From CAVTJL01 sp963752325 (GTDB taxonomy: Bacteria; Pseudomonadota; Alphaproteobacteria; Geminicoccales; Geminicoccaceae), in the NCBI GenBank assembly GCA_963752325.1, contig CAVVXU010000005.1, forward strand, positions 1,178,001-1,242,000: a DNA stretch of 64,000 nucleotides, in the 5' to 3' direction. Shown one piece after another: positions 17,323 to 25,417 of this stretch. The notes under the pieces were generated by a model that had not been told where the DNA came from, did not search any database, and worked only from the letters and a program-made list of their open reading frames with translations. The first letter of the stretch is position 1, and each line of letters begins with the position of its first letter. A program made the position numbers and the translations under genes.

Positions 17323-18108
17323 ATGGCCGGCAGCATCGTTCGCGAGGATCTGGAGCCCGGCATCGTCCGGGTCGTGATCGACCATCAGGAACGCCTCAAC
17401 GCCATGAGCAACGCCATGTGGGACGCCATGGCGGCGCTGATGCACGAGCTCGACGCCGACCTGCGGGTGCGCTGCGTGATCCTCACCGGCGCCGGCAGCA
17501 AGGCGTTCGGCGCCGGTGCCGACATCTCCGAGTTCGAGGAGAACAGGAGCACCATCGAGAAGGCGCGGGCCTACGCCAAGCGAACGCACGGGGCGCTCGA
17601 GGCGATCCGCGCCTGCCGCCATCCGGTGGTGGCGTCCATCCAGGGCCTTTGCGTGGGCGGCGGGCTCGAGCTCGCGTCGTGCGCCGATCTGCGCATCTGC
17701 GGCGAAGGCTCGCGCTTCGGCATCCCGGTCAAGCGGCTGGGCCTCGTCGTCGCCTATTCGGAGATGCGCGGCCTCCTCCAGCTCGTCGGCAAGGCCAACG
17801 CGCTGCAGATCCTGCTCGAGGGCGAGCTCGTGGGCTCGGCCGAGGCCCTGCGCATGGGGCTCGTCAACCGCGTCGTCGCCGACGAGGAGGTCGAGGCCGC
17901 CGGCCTCGCCATGGCCGGGCGCATCGCCGAGGGGGCGCCGCTCGTCGCCCGCTGGCACAAGAAGTTCGCCAACCGCCTCCAGGACCCGACGCCCCTCACG
18001 GCCGAGGAGGACGACGAGAGCTACCACTGCTTCGGCACCGAGGACTTCAAGACCGGCTATCAGGCCTTCCTCGCGAAGAACAAAAAGCCGGCGTTCGAGG
18101 GCCGATAG
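17323..18108 (+). CDS. Enoyl-CoA hydratase/isomerase family protein
   Basis: A crotonase-fold protein of 261 residues acting on an acyl-CoA thioester. The oxyanion-hole segments are AFGAGADISEF near residue 65 and IQGLCVGGGLELASCADLRI near 108. The usual catalytic glutamates of hydratases (E-x-x, near SRFGIPVKRLGLV) are not clearly conserved, so isomerase, hydrolase or lyase activity is possible. It follows dctM by 16 bases with AGGAGG upstream of the ATG. With the CoA-transferase next to it, it probably handles the CoA ester of the acid brought in by the TRAP system. Confidence 0.85.
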   Translation: MAGSIVREDLEPGIVRVVIDHQERLNAMSNAMWDAMAALMHELDADLRVRCVILTGAGSKAFGAGADISEFEENRSTIEKARAYAKRTHGALEAIRACRHPVVASIQGLCVGGGLELASCADLRICGEGSRFGIPVKRLGLVVAYSEMRGLLQLVGKANALQILLEGELVGSAEALRMGLVNRVVADEEVEAAGLAMAGRIAEGAPLVARWHKKFANRLQDPTPLTAEEDDESYHCFGTEDFKTGYQAFLAKNKKPAFEGR

Positions 18109-18119
18109 GGGAGCGTGCC

Positions 18120-19326
18120 ATGACTGCCTTGTCGGGTCTCAAGGTCATCGATCTCACCCATGTCATGGCGGGGCCGACCTGCACGATGATGCTGGCCGAT
18201 CTCGGTGCCGACGTCATCAAGGTCGAAAAAGTGCCGGGCGGCGACGATTCGCGGCGCAGCATCCCGCCCACGATCGACGGCGAGTCGGCCGCCTTCATGA
18301 TGATGAACCGCAACAAGCGGGGCGTCGCCCTCGACCTCAAGACCGAGGGCGGCAAGGCCGTGCTCTGGCGGCTGATCGACGGTGCCGACGTGCTGATCGA
18401 GAACTACCGGCGCGACACGCTCGAGAAGCTGGGCTTCACCTACGAGAAGGCCAAGGCGCGCAACAGCCGCCTCATCTGGTGCGCCATCTCGGGCTTCGGC
18501 CGCACCGGCCCCTATGCCGAGCGCGGCGGCTTCGACCTCGTGGCCCAGGCGATGAGCGGCATCATGAGCATCACCGGCACCAGGCGCGGCGATCCGCCGG
18601 TGAAGTGCGGGCCGCCTTTGACCGACATCACGGCGGGCCTCCTTGCCGCCATCGGCATCCTGGCGGCGCTGGCCGAGCGCGGCCGCTCGGGCGAGGGCCA
18701 GATGGTCGACACCTCGCTCTACGAGGCCGGCATCGTCCACACCTACTGGCAGTCGGCGATCGCCCTCGCGACCGGCAACGCACCGGGGCCGATGGGCTCG
18801 GCGCACCCGCTGAGCGCGCCCTACCAGGCTTTTGCGACCTCCGACGGCTGGCTCGTCGTGGGCGGCGCCAACCAGTCGGCCTGGAAGCGCATGCTCGAGG
18901 TGCTGAATGCGCCCGAGATCGCGGAGGATCCGCGCTTCCGCGAGAACAAGGACCGGATGGCGCATCTGGCCGAGCTCGACGCCGCCCTCTCCTCGCACTT
19001 CGCGAAGAAAAGCACGGCCGAGTGGCTGACGCTGCTCGAGCAGGCGGGCGTGCCGGCGGGCCCGGTCCAGGACGTCAACGAGATGCACGCCGACCCGCAG
19101 ACGCTGGCGCGCGAGATGGTGGTGGAGGTGCAGCACAGCCGCCTCGGCCCCGTGCGCACGCTGGGCCTGCCGATCAAGCTGTCGCGCACCCCCGGGCGGG
19201 CCACGGCACGGGGCACCGGTCTATGGCGAGCAGACGCGCGAGGTGCTGGGCGAGGTCGGCTACGGCGAGGCCGAGATCGAGGACCTCGTCGCCTCGGGCG
19301 CCGTCCGCGTCCCCGAGGCCGGCTGA
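18120..19326 (+). CDS. CaiB/BaiF-family (class III) CoA-transferase, one-base frameshift
   Basis: A family III CoA-transferase that moves CoA between carboxylic acids. N-terminal GLKVIDLTHVMAGPTCTMMLADLGADVIKVE is the family signature, followed by RNKRGVALDLKTEGGKAV, YEKAKARNSRLIWCAISGFGRTGPY and the MVDTSLYEAGI loop; the catalytic acid is expected in FDLVAQAMSGI. One extra G near 19206 (acg-g-cac) shifts the frame; the natural end is HGAPVYGEQTREVLGEVGY to VPEAG at 19326. It lies 12 bases after the enoyl-CoA hydratase gene. Together they imply activation and processing of an imported acid. Confidence 0.9.
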
Positions 19327-19350
19327 GCGATGCGGGCAGCCGCTACCGCC

Positions 19351-20074
19351 TCAGGAGGCTTCAGGGACGGCGCGCGTGGCGGCCCGCTCGTCCGCCAGGA
19401 TCTCCTGCATCTTCTCGTAGGCCTGGAGCACGTGGGGCCTGAGGAGCCGGGCGATCGCGACGCTGTCGCGCCGCTCGAGGGCCTCCAGGATCGCCTCGTG
19501 GTCCTTGATGGCGCTCTCCCACCGCTCGGTCCTGAGGTTGCAGACATAGCGGATGCGGTAGACGCGGGCATTGAGCGTCCTGTGCTGGGCGATCAGCGTC
19601 CGGTTGCCTGTCGCCCGCACCAGGCCCAGGTGGATGTCCTGGTTGCGCCTGAAATAGCCCAGCCGGTCGCCGCGCGTGTAGGCGGCCAGCATCTCGAGAT
19701 GCAGCGCCTTGATCTCGCGGATCTCCTCGTCCGTGGCGCTCTCGCAGGCGAGCTCGCCGGCATAGGCCTCGAGCACGCCCAGGAGCTGCAAGCAGCTCGA
19801 GGACCTCCTCGTCGCTCGGATTGGTGACGATGACGCCCCGCCGGGGCGTGTGCTCGACCAGGCCCTCGGCCGTGAGGATCTTGAGCGCCTCCCGCAAGGG
19901 GGTGCGCGACACCTGGAGCTGCTCGGCCAGCGCCCGCTCGCGGATCGGCGTGCCGGGCGGCAGCCTGTCCTCGACGATCATCTCGCGAATGAGCTCCGCC
20001 ACCCGGGCGGGCTTGAGGGCGGGATAGGTGCGGGGCGGCCGGGTCGCGACACGCAGCGGGGTGACGGTGGCCAT
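19351..20074 (-). CDS. GntR-family (FCD) transcriptional regulator, one-base frameshift
   Basis: A winged-helix repressor with an FCD ligand-binding domain. The DNA-binding domain is VAELIREMIVEDRLPPGTPIRERALAEQLQVSRTPLREAL, with wing TAEGLVEHTPRRGVIVTNPS. The FCD domain carries the metal or ligand positions seen in IKALHLEMLAAYTRGD, NQDIHLGLVRATGN and DHEAILEALERRD. One extra base near 19797 (ctg-c-ttg) separates the two parts; LQLLGVLEAYAGELA is the restored linker. It faces away from pdxA, and a TGGCATACCA palindrome sits in the shared intergenic region, with two like sites ahead of dctP. It likely represses both units. Confidence 0.88.
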
Positions 20075-20103
20075 GGGTCTCGTTCCTCGAAGGCAACACG
20101 TCT

Positions 20104-20113
20104 TGGCATACCA
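20104..20113. promoter_or_regulatory. Probable GntR operator between gntR and pdxA
   Basis: TGGCATACCA occurs in the 90-base divergent gntR/pdxA promoter region. The same core is found twice ahead of dctP (14319 and 14375). The spacing to both starts suits autoregulation and control of pdxA. Confidence 0.55.
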
Positions 20114-20164
20114 CGCGGCGGCCGCCCCTTGAAGCGGCGACGCCCTCGAAAGGACCTGACACCG

Positions 20165-21166
20165 ATGCAAAGGAAGCCTCGCCTCGCCCTCGTCCTGGGC
20201 GATCCCGCGGGCGTCGGCCCGGAGCTGATGGCGCGGCTGCTGGCCCGGCCGGAGACCCTGGCCCAGGCGGATCTCCTGATCGTCGGCGACCGGCGCATCC
20301 TGGCCCGTGGCGAGAAGGCCGCGGGCGTCACGCTCGATGTCGAGACCGTGCGCGACCGGGCACAGGCCCGGCCGGCAGCCGACCGCCTCGTGATGCTGGA
20401 CACGGCCGACATGGACCCGGCCCTGGTCCCGGTGGGCGAGGTCAGCGAGAAGGGCGGCCGCTCGGCCATCGGCAACTACCGGATCGCGCTCGACCTCGCC
20501 AAGGCGGGCGTGGTCGACGGCGTCACCTTCGTGCCCTTCAACAAGCAGGCCATCCGCTACTCGGTGCCGGGCTACGAGGACGAGCTCAAGTTCGCGGCCG
20601 AGCATATCGGCTACGAGGGCGCCTATGCCGAGTTCAACGTGATGGAGGGCTTGTGGAACGCGCGCGTCACCTCGCACGTGCCGATCCGCGAGGTGGCCGA
20701 CCTCATCACCGAGGAGCGCATCCTCGAGCGCCTCGAGCTGACGCTGCGCTCGCTGGCCGAGGCCGGCATCGAGAAGCCGCGCGTGGCGGTGGCCGCCCTC
20801 AACCCCCATGCCGGCGACGGCGGCGCCTTCGGCCGCGAGGACATCGACGTGATCGAGCCCGCGGTCCGCAGGGCCCAGAAAAAAGGCCTCGCCGTCGAGG
20901 GGCCCTTTCCCTCCGACACGGTCTTCCTGCGCGCCAAGCGCGGCGATTTCGACGCCGTGCTGACCATGTACCACGACCAGGGCCAGATCGCCTTCAAGCT
21001 CCTGGGCTTCGACACCGGCGTCACCGTGCTGGGCGGCCTGCCGATGCCGATCACCACCCCCGCGCACGGCACCGCCTACGACATCGCCGGCAAGGGTGTC
21101 GCCAACCTCGTCCCCACCATCCGCGCCTTCGAGATCGCCTGCAAGATGGCCGAGGCACGGGGGTAG
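20165..21166 (+). CDS. pdxA2: PdxA-family 4-phosphoerythronate/4-phosphothreonate-type dehydrogenase
   Basis: A 333-residue PdxA-fold NAD-dependent beta-hydroxyacid oxidative decarboxylase. Motifs include LGDPAGVGPELMARLL at the N-terminus, FVPFNKQAIRYSVPGYEDELKF, SHVPIREVADLIT, ALNPHAGDGGAFGREDIDVI, and the metal-binding AVLTMYHDQGQIAFKLLGFDTGV and TTPAHGTAYDIAGKG. Its location beside a GntR regulator and a TRAP operon, not with ksgA/surA, points to a PdxA2-type catabolic role on a phosphorylated four-carbon acid sugar or related diol acid. No DUF1537 kinase lies nearby, so that link is inference. The start is the ATG at 20165. Confidence 0.85.
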   Translation: MQRKPRLALVLGDPAGVGPELMARLLARPETLAQADLLIVGDRRILARGEKAAGVTLDVETVRDRAQARPAADRLVMLDTADMDPALVPVGEVSEKGGRSAIGNYRIALDLAKAGVVDGVTFVPFNKQAIRYSVPGYEDELKFAAEHIGYEGAYAEFNVMEGLWNARVTSHVPIREVADLITEERILERLELTLRSLAEAGIEKPRVAVAALNPHAGDGGAFGREDIDVIEPAVRRAQKKGLAVEGPFPSDTVFLRAKRGDFDAVLTMYHDQGQIAFKLLGFDTGVTVLGGLPMPITTPAHGTAYDIAGKGVANLVPTIRAFEIACKMAEARG

Positions 21167-21177
21167 GGGGCGGCGGA

Positions 21178-21196
21178 TAGTGGGTCAGTTTGAAAT
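21178..21196 (+). repeat. Left terminal inverted repeat of IS1-like unit
   Basis: TAGTGGGTCAGTTTGAAAT, 17/19 identical to the complement of 24437-24455. It begins 11 bases after the pdxA2 stop. Confidence 0.65.
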
Positions 21197-21261
21197 CACC
21201 TGAATATGTTCCGGTGACCTGAGAGGTAGCGCGAGAGCCGATCCGGCCCCATACCCTCTTC

Positions 21262-21555
21262 ATGACCATGAAGCCCAAACACCGCCCCCGCGACCCCGTG
21301 CAGCTCGGCAAGCTCATTGTCGAGATTGCGACGGGGCAGGTCGAGGACCGTGAGGACGACGGGAAGAATGCGACCCGCGCTGTTGCCGGCGTTAAGGGCG
21401 GCAAGGCCCGCGCAAGAGCACTTAAACCGAGTGAGCGCTCGGAAATTGCCAGCATCGCTGCTCAGACACGTTGGAAGAAGAGAGTGACTAGCCCGCCTCG
21501 CGCGTCTCGTTCTCGTAGCGTTCCAATGCCTTCCGCTCCTCATAATCCTCGGTGA
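21262..21555 (+). CDS. Small basic conserved protein carried in the IS1-like unit
   Basis: A 97-residue, Arg/Lys-rich protein: RPRDPVQLGKLIVEIATGQVED, then GVKGGKARARALKPSERSEIASIAAQTRWKK. This pattern is common in short alphaproteobacterial proteins sometimes labelled histone H1-like or RNA-binding; the function is not established. Family members normally end soon after the ARW-KK stretch. Here the frame runs on for about 25 more residues and overlaps the convergent neighbour, so a small indel near 21480 may have removed the natural stop. The start ATG at 21262 has a second ATG two codons on. Confidence 0.65.
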   Translation: MTMKPKHRPRDPVQLGKLIVEIATGQVEDREDDGKNATRAVAGVKGGKARARALKPSERSEIASIAAQTRWKKRVTSPPRASRSRSVPMPSAPHNPR

Positions 21556-21981
21556 AATCCAGATCGAACTGGACAGGCTCGTCGGATGGATATGCATAGT
21601 TCATGTGGTTGACGTCCGACTTTGCCCGATAGACGTCATTGACGATAGAAATCCCGACGCTGCCGGGCGGCCTTCTGCCGAAGCTGCGGCGTTCCGTAGT
21701 GATCCACGTCGAACCAGAGCGTCCGCTGACGCCCCTCTTCGACGATCGTCACGCACTGCTTGGCACGGTAGGTAACGCCCTGCTCGTTGGTGCGATGAAC
21801 CTGCCTTAGCGCTGTCGAGACCTGGCGTCGGAAGATCTTGCGAATATCCTCCGGTCGTGGTCCCATTCTGCCGTTCCGCACGGCCCAATCTATGAAGTCG
21901 TTCCGGATCGTTGGCGTCTTCGCCAGTCACCGCCTCCCATTCGTCCCAAGCGCGCGCTATCTGTTCATTCGAATTCGCCAC
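21488..21981 (-). CDS. Unknown protein downstream of higA, two frame changes
   Basis: Three overlapping open stretches join into one protein of about 160 residues. It starts MANSNEQIARAWDEWEAVTGE (21981) and continues RNGRMGPRPEDIRKIFRRQVS with RAKQCVTIVEEGRQRTLWFDVDHYG in a second frame. It ends SIVNDVYRAKSDVNHMNYAY and EDYEERKALERYENETREAG, stopping at 21488. I know no function. It follows higA by 9 bases on the same strand, so it belongs to the same operon and may act with the toxin-antitoxin system. The frame changes near 21895 and 21650 may be real or sequencing errors. Confidence 0.55.
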
Positions 21982-21990
21982 CTTGATCTC

Positions 21991-23145
21991 CTAAAGGCCA
22001 ACTTCCGCGACTTTTCCCCAGCCGTCGCTAAGGGGCCAGTCCGAGAAACGGTCGTGAACTTTCGTCATAAACTCGCGCAGGAACGCAAATGCCCGCTTGT
22101 CCCCCGCCTTATGCCGGCGATGTTGAATTTGGCCGACAACGATAGCAGGGTGAATTTGGTGACGAGCGGAGAACGCTAGAACATCCTCTCTCGAAATCCA
22201 CTTGCCCTTCCGGAGCATAAATGAGGCGACCTTGTCCTCAGGGATCAGAAACTGAGCTGCAGCCATGTCAGCCTGGCGCTCTTCCTCCGGCAAGCGACTT
22301 GTGTCGCGATCCGGTTCAAAACGTCGACATGGGAGTTGGCGGACGTCTATCCTACCGTCATCTTGCAGGACATGCTCGATCTCGTGACGTAGCACGAAGC
22401 AAAAATTGTCGGGCCGATCGAGCCGGAGGCTCAGACCAATTACCGGCTGATCGCCCAGCCAAGTGCACACGCCGTCGATTTTTAACCCAGGCAACTGTTG
22501 CACAAAAACAACGCGGACATTGCATCCCAGCATCAGCTTCGGAATGGCACTGAAATCGTCGGCGTCATACATGTGAGCGCGGATGGAGGGGAGCGCCTGC
22601 GTGAGCTTCGACCTATCGTATTTCGGCACCTCCATCGTTTCGGCGATCTTCCGCACACGATGGAGCCAGACGAGTTGGCTACCAGTGATTTCGTCGTATC
22701 CGGTCTTCTTAGCCGCGTGAGCGACAGGCTGGCAGCCGACCAGGGGCACATCTTCTACGCGGTTCGCGTCGAAGAAGCGCATCATCTGCAGGTCGAGCAG
22801 ATCAGCCTCTGTCTCTGCGATCCAGTTCCGCTTGATCATCTCGCGAATAGGGAACTTAGAAAGCCAAGTTGCCCTTGTGCGAACTCCAGGATCTGGGCGC
22901 TTTGCCCTTTGTAGTTCATAATGTTGCTGCAAGTTGGCGAAGAATTTGGGTGACACGTCAAACGCATCTCCCAAAGCAACCGCCATGTCATATGAGATAC
23001 CAACCCTTCCCGTTAGAATTGGGTTGAGCTGAGACGGAGAGATGCCGAGGATGTAGGCCAGATCAACCTGATCCCAGCCTCGCGCCTCAAGCTCGTCCAT
23101 GATGAAGGTGCCGGGATGATCGATGGCGCGCGCGATACCATTCAT
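21991..23145 (-). CDS. higA: HigA-type antitoxin fused to an ImmA/IrrE metallopeptidase domain
   Basis: A 384-residue two-domain protein. Residues 1-70 form an XRE/HigA helix-turn-helix (HPGTF start, WDQVDLAYILGISPSQLNPILTGRVGISYDMAVALGDAFDVS). Residues 190-330 form an ImmA/IrrE-type peptidase domain with the zinc motif VLRHEIEHVLQDD and a downstream ERQADMAAAQFLIP Glu/Asp ligand segment. HigA silences the HigB toxin and represses the operon. The peptidase domain may allow regulated turnover, as ImmA does for phage repressors, but that is inference. Its ATG overlaps the higB stop. Confidence 0.88.
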   Translation of the reverse strand: MNGIARAIDHPGTFIMDELEARGWDQVDLAYILGISPSQLNPILTGRVGISYDMAVALGDAFDVSPKFFANLQQHYELQRAKRPDPGVRTRATWLSKFPIREMIKRNWIAETEADLLDLQMMRFFDANRVEDVPLVGCQPVAHAAKKTGYDEITGSQLVWLHRVRKIAETMEVPKYDRSKLTQALPSIRAHMYDADDFSAIPKLMLGCNVRVVFVQQLPGLKIDGVCTWLGDQPVIGLSLRLDRPDNFCFVLRHEIEHVLQDDGRIDVRQLPCRRFEPDRDTSRLPEEERQADMAAAQFLIPEDKVASFMLRKGKWISREDVLAFSARHQIHPAIVVGQIQHRRHKAGDKRAFAFLREFMTKVHDRFSDWPLSDGWGKVAEVGL

Positions 23146-23441
23146 CAGTGATAATCCTCAATCGCGAGCACGGTGATGTGCTGCGGGTCAGCCTCGCTGT
23201 CGAGCACGAAAACCAACCGGTACTGTTTGTTGATGCGAATAGATCGCAGTCCCGCCCGATCTCCGCTCAACTTTTCGTAATGCAAGCTCTTCCAGTTCCT
23301 TAAGGTTCTGTCGTCAGGCGCGGCCCTCAGGACGGTCAGTTTCCGCCGCACGGAGCTGATAACCGCGACTGGCAATCGCGTCGCGCCAGCTTTGTCGGTT
23401 TCGACCAGACCGAGAGCTGGGTCCGCGAACTCGATTTCCAT
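23145..23441 (-). CDS. higB: HigB-type toxin (RelE superfamily)
   Basis: A 98-residue ribosome-dependent mRNA interferase-like toxin, first gene of the pair as usual for higBA. Conserved features are the VRRKLTVLRAAPDDRTLRNWKSLHYEKLSGDRAG region, then LRSIRINKQYRLVFVLD and the C-terminal ITVLAIEDYH. The RInxQYRlvF and DYH motifs are the HigB signature. Length is typical. The stop overlaps the higA start (TGATGA). It is likely functional, since no frame change is present. Confidence 0.9.
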   Translation of the reverse strand: MEIEFADPALGLVETDKAGATRLPVAVISSVRRKLTVLRAAPDDRTLRNWKSLHYEKLSGDRAGLRSIRINKQYRLVFVLDSEADPQHITVLAIEDYH

Positions 23442-23491
23442 CCCCTCCTTTTACAACGCGCGGGTGCAAAGAGCAATGCCGGATTCATAGC

Positions 23492-23511
23492 ATTTCACAA
23501 ACTGACCCTTA
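23492..23511. repeat. Internal third copy of the IS end motif
   Basis: ATTTCACAAACTGACCCTTA lies between higB and the transposase in the same orientation as the right end at 24437. It would make the toxin-antitoxin block alone a unit bounded by inverted ends. Confidence 0.5.
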
Positions 23512-23514
23512 TGC

Positions 23515-23542
23515 TTGACACCTTCGTTTTCTCGCGTACCTT
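23515..23542 (+). promoter_or_regulatory. Transposase promoter, apparently leaderless
   Basis: TTGACA (23515-23520), 16 bases, then TACCTT (23537-23542). The transposase ATG is at 23549, where transcription should begin, and no ribosome-binding site precedes it. Confidence 0.45.
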
Positions 23543-23548
23543 CCACGC

Positions 23549-24437
23549 ATGAACAAGCTCCCGACCGACAAGCGCAGCCAGATCCTCGGCATGATGGTAG
23601 AGGGCATGTCCATCCGGGCCATCGCCCGGCTGACCGGCGCCAGCAAGAACACCGTCGTGAAGTTCCTCCGCGAGGCCGGCGACGCCTGCGCCGCCTACCA
23701 GGACGAGCACCTGCGCGGCCTAGCCTGCAAGCGGATCCAGGTCGACGAGATTTGGTCCTTCGTCGGGATGAAGCAGAAGAACGGCCCGGCAGAGCGCAAG
23801 GGCGAGTTCGGGGTCGGCGACGTGTGGACGTGGACGGCTCTGGACGCCGACAGCAAGCTGATCGTGAGCTGGTTGCTCGGCGACCGCACGGCGGCACCGC
23901 CGAGGCCTTCATCACCGATCTGGCCGGTCGGCTGGACAATCGCATCCAGCTCACCAGCGATGGCAACAGCGCATATCTGGAGGCGGTCGAAAAGGCGTTC
24001 GGCCTCGACGTCGACTACGCCCAGCTCGTGAAGATCTACGGCGACGCCGCCCGAAGGCGCAAAAGCGCTACAGCCCGGCCGTATGCGTCGGCTGAAGCGA
24101 GACCCGATCACCGGGCGGCCCCGACCCGGGCACATCTCCACCAGCTATGTTGAGCGCGCAGAACCTCACGATGCGTATGGGCATGCGCCGGTTCACGCGG
24201 CTCACGAACGCCTTCTCAAAGGACGCCGAGAACCACGCCCATGCTATCGCCATCCATTTCATGCACTACAACTTCGTGCGCATGCACCAGACTCTCCGGG
24301 TCACGCCGGCCATGGCGGCGGGCGTGACCGGCAAACTGTGGGAACTGAGCGACATGATGGCGATGATCGATGCAGCGGCGCCAAAGCCGGCAAAGCGTGG
24401 TCCATACAAGAAGCGGCAGGAAGACGCCCCCATCTAA
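23549..24437 (+). pseudogene. IS1-family transposase, multiple frame changes
   Basis: An IS1-type transposase of the rhizobial group. The start MNKLPTDKRSQILGMMVEGM is followed by the helix-turn-helix IRAIARLTGASKNTVVKFL and the catalytic segment KRIQVDEIWSFVGMKQKNG. The frame then shifts near 23900 to TAEAFITDLAGRLDNRIQLT and DVDYAQLVKIYGDAA, shifts again near 24055, and ends in QNLTMRMGMRRFTRLTNAFS and FMHYNFVRMHQTLRVTPAMA. All domains are present, but no single frame encodes more than about 160 residues. Without correction it cannot make an active enzyme. Confidence 0.85.
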
Positions 24438-24455
24438 TTTCACACCGACCCACTA
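24437..24455 (-). repeat. Right terminal inverted repeat of IS1-like unit
   Basis: ATTTCACACCGACCCACTA directly follows the transposase stop. Its complement matches the left end at 17/19 positions. The flanking GGCGGCGG-type bases also mirror each other outside both ends. Confidence 0.65.
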
Positions 24456-24572
24456 CCCGCCGCCGCCGGTCCCTTGACCGGCAGGCCCCCGCACGGCAGC
24501 GTGTGGCTACAGGCGAAGGGTCGTCCGGAGGCGATCCTTCCCGGATCGGGGTGGCAAGCGGCTGGAGCTGGC

Positions 24573-25407
24573 ATGACGAAGAACCTTCTGGCGGCCTTGG
24601 GCCTGATCGCGGCCCTCGCCATCCTCGGCTGCGCGCCCGAGGCCGGCGCTCGCCGACGATGGCCACGTGCAGATCTCGCGGGAGCGGATCCTCGGTCAGA
24701 GCAAGATCCCGGTCTACGGCTACAAGGTCATCAAGACGTTTCCGCACGACACCAGCTCCTACACCGAGGGGCTGGTCATGAAGGACGGCCGCCTCTTCGA
24801 GGGCACCGGCCTCTACGGCCATTCGACCGTGCGGGAGAACGACCTCGCGACCGGGAAAGCGATCCGCGAGGTCAGGCCCGACCCGATCTATTTCGGCGAG
24901 GGCATCACCATCCTCGGCCACACCCTTTATGAGCTCACCTATCTCTCCAACACCGGCTTCCGCTACGACCTCGAGACCTTCGCACCCGGGAAGCCATTTC
25001 ATTATGAGACGCAGGGCTGGGGGCTGACGAGCGACGGCAGGCGGCTCCTGATGAGCGACGGCTCCTCGGCCATCATGTTCCTTGATCCCGCCACGCTCGC
25101 GGTCGAGAAAAAAATCTTCGTCCACGACGAGGTGGGCCCCGTCGGCTTCCTCAACGAGCTCGAGCTGGCGGAGGGCAAGCTCTACGCCAATGTGTGGCAG
25201 ACCGACTTCATCGCCATCATCGATCCTGCCACCGGCGAGGTTACCGGCTGGATCGACCTCGAGGGCCTCAATCCCGATCCTGAGAAGCTCAAATACCCCT
25301 ATGTCCTCAACGGCATCGCCTATGACGAAAAGACAAAAAATCTGCTCGTCACGGGCAAATGCTGGCCCGGCCTCTACATGATCGAGCTGGTGAAGCGCTC
25401 CGGGTGA
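24573..25407 (+). CDS. Glutaminyl-peptide cyclotransferase, lipoprotein, one-base frameshift
   Basis: A bacterial glutaminyl cyclase of the five-bladed beta-propeller type (PF05096), which converts N-terminal Gln to pyroglutamate outside the cytoplasm. A lipoprotein signal MTKNLLAALGLIAALAILGC ends in a lipobox at Cys20. One extra base near 24648 shifts the frame; the mature part runs ALADDGHVQIS, then FPHDTSSYTEGLVMKDGRLFEGTGLYG and TGKAIREV. The active-site region includes GWGLTSDGRRLLMSDGSS and LNELELAEGKLYANVW. It lies just outside the IS1-like unit and stands alone as a unit. Confidence 0.88.
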
Positions 25408-25417
25408 GGCGCCCGGC

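Larger units (their letters stand above)
21178..24455 (+). mobile_element. IS1-like element with toxin-antitoxin passenger genes
   Basis: Outer ends TAGTGGGTCAGTTTGAAAT (21178-21196) and, inverted, the complement of ATTTCACACCGACCCACTA (24437-24455) match at 17 of 19 positions. Between them lie a small basic-protein gene, an unknown gene, a higBA pair and an IS1-family transposase. The unit is about 3.3 kb, far longer than a plain IS1 relative. I see no clear target duplication. The transposase is broken by several frame changes, so the unit may be immobile unless these are assembly errors. Confidence 0.6.

Noticed and set aside
21170..24465. GGCGGCGG words flanking both IS ends as part of longer inverted repeats or as target duplication
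   Set aside because: They mirror each other instead of repeating directly and are expected by chance in GC-rich DNA.
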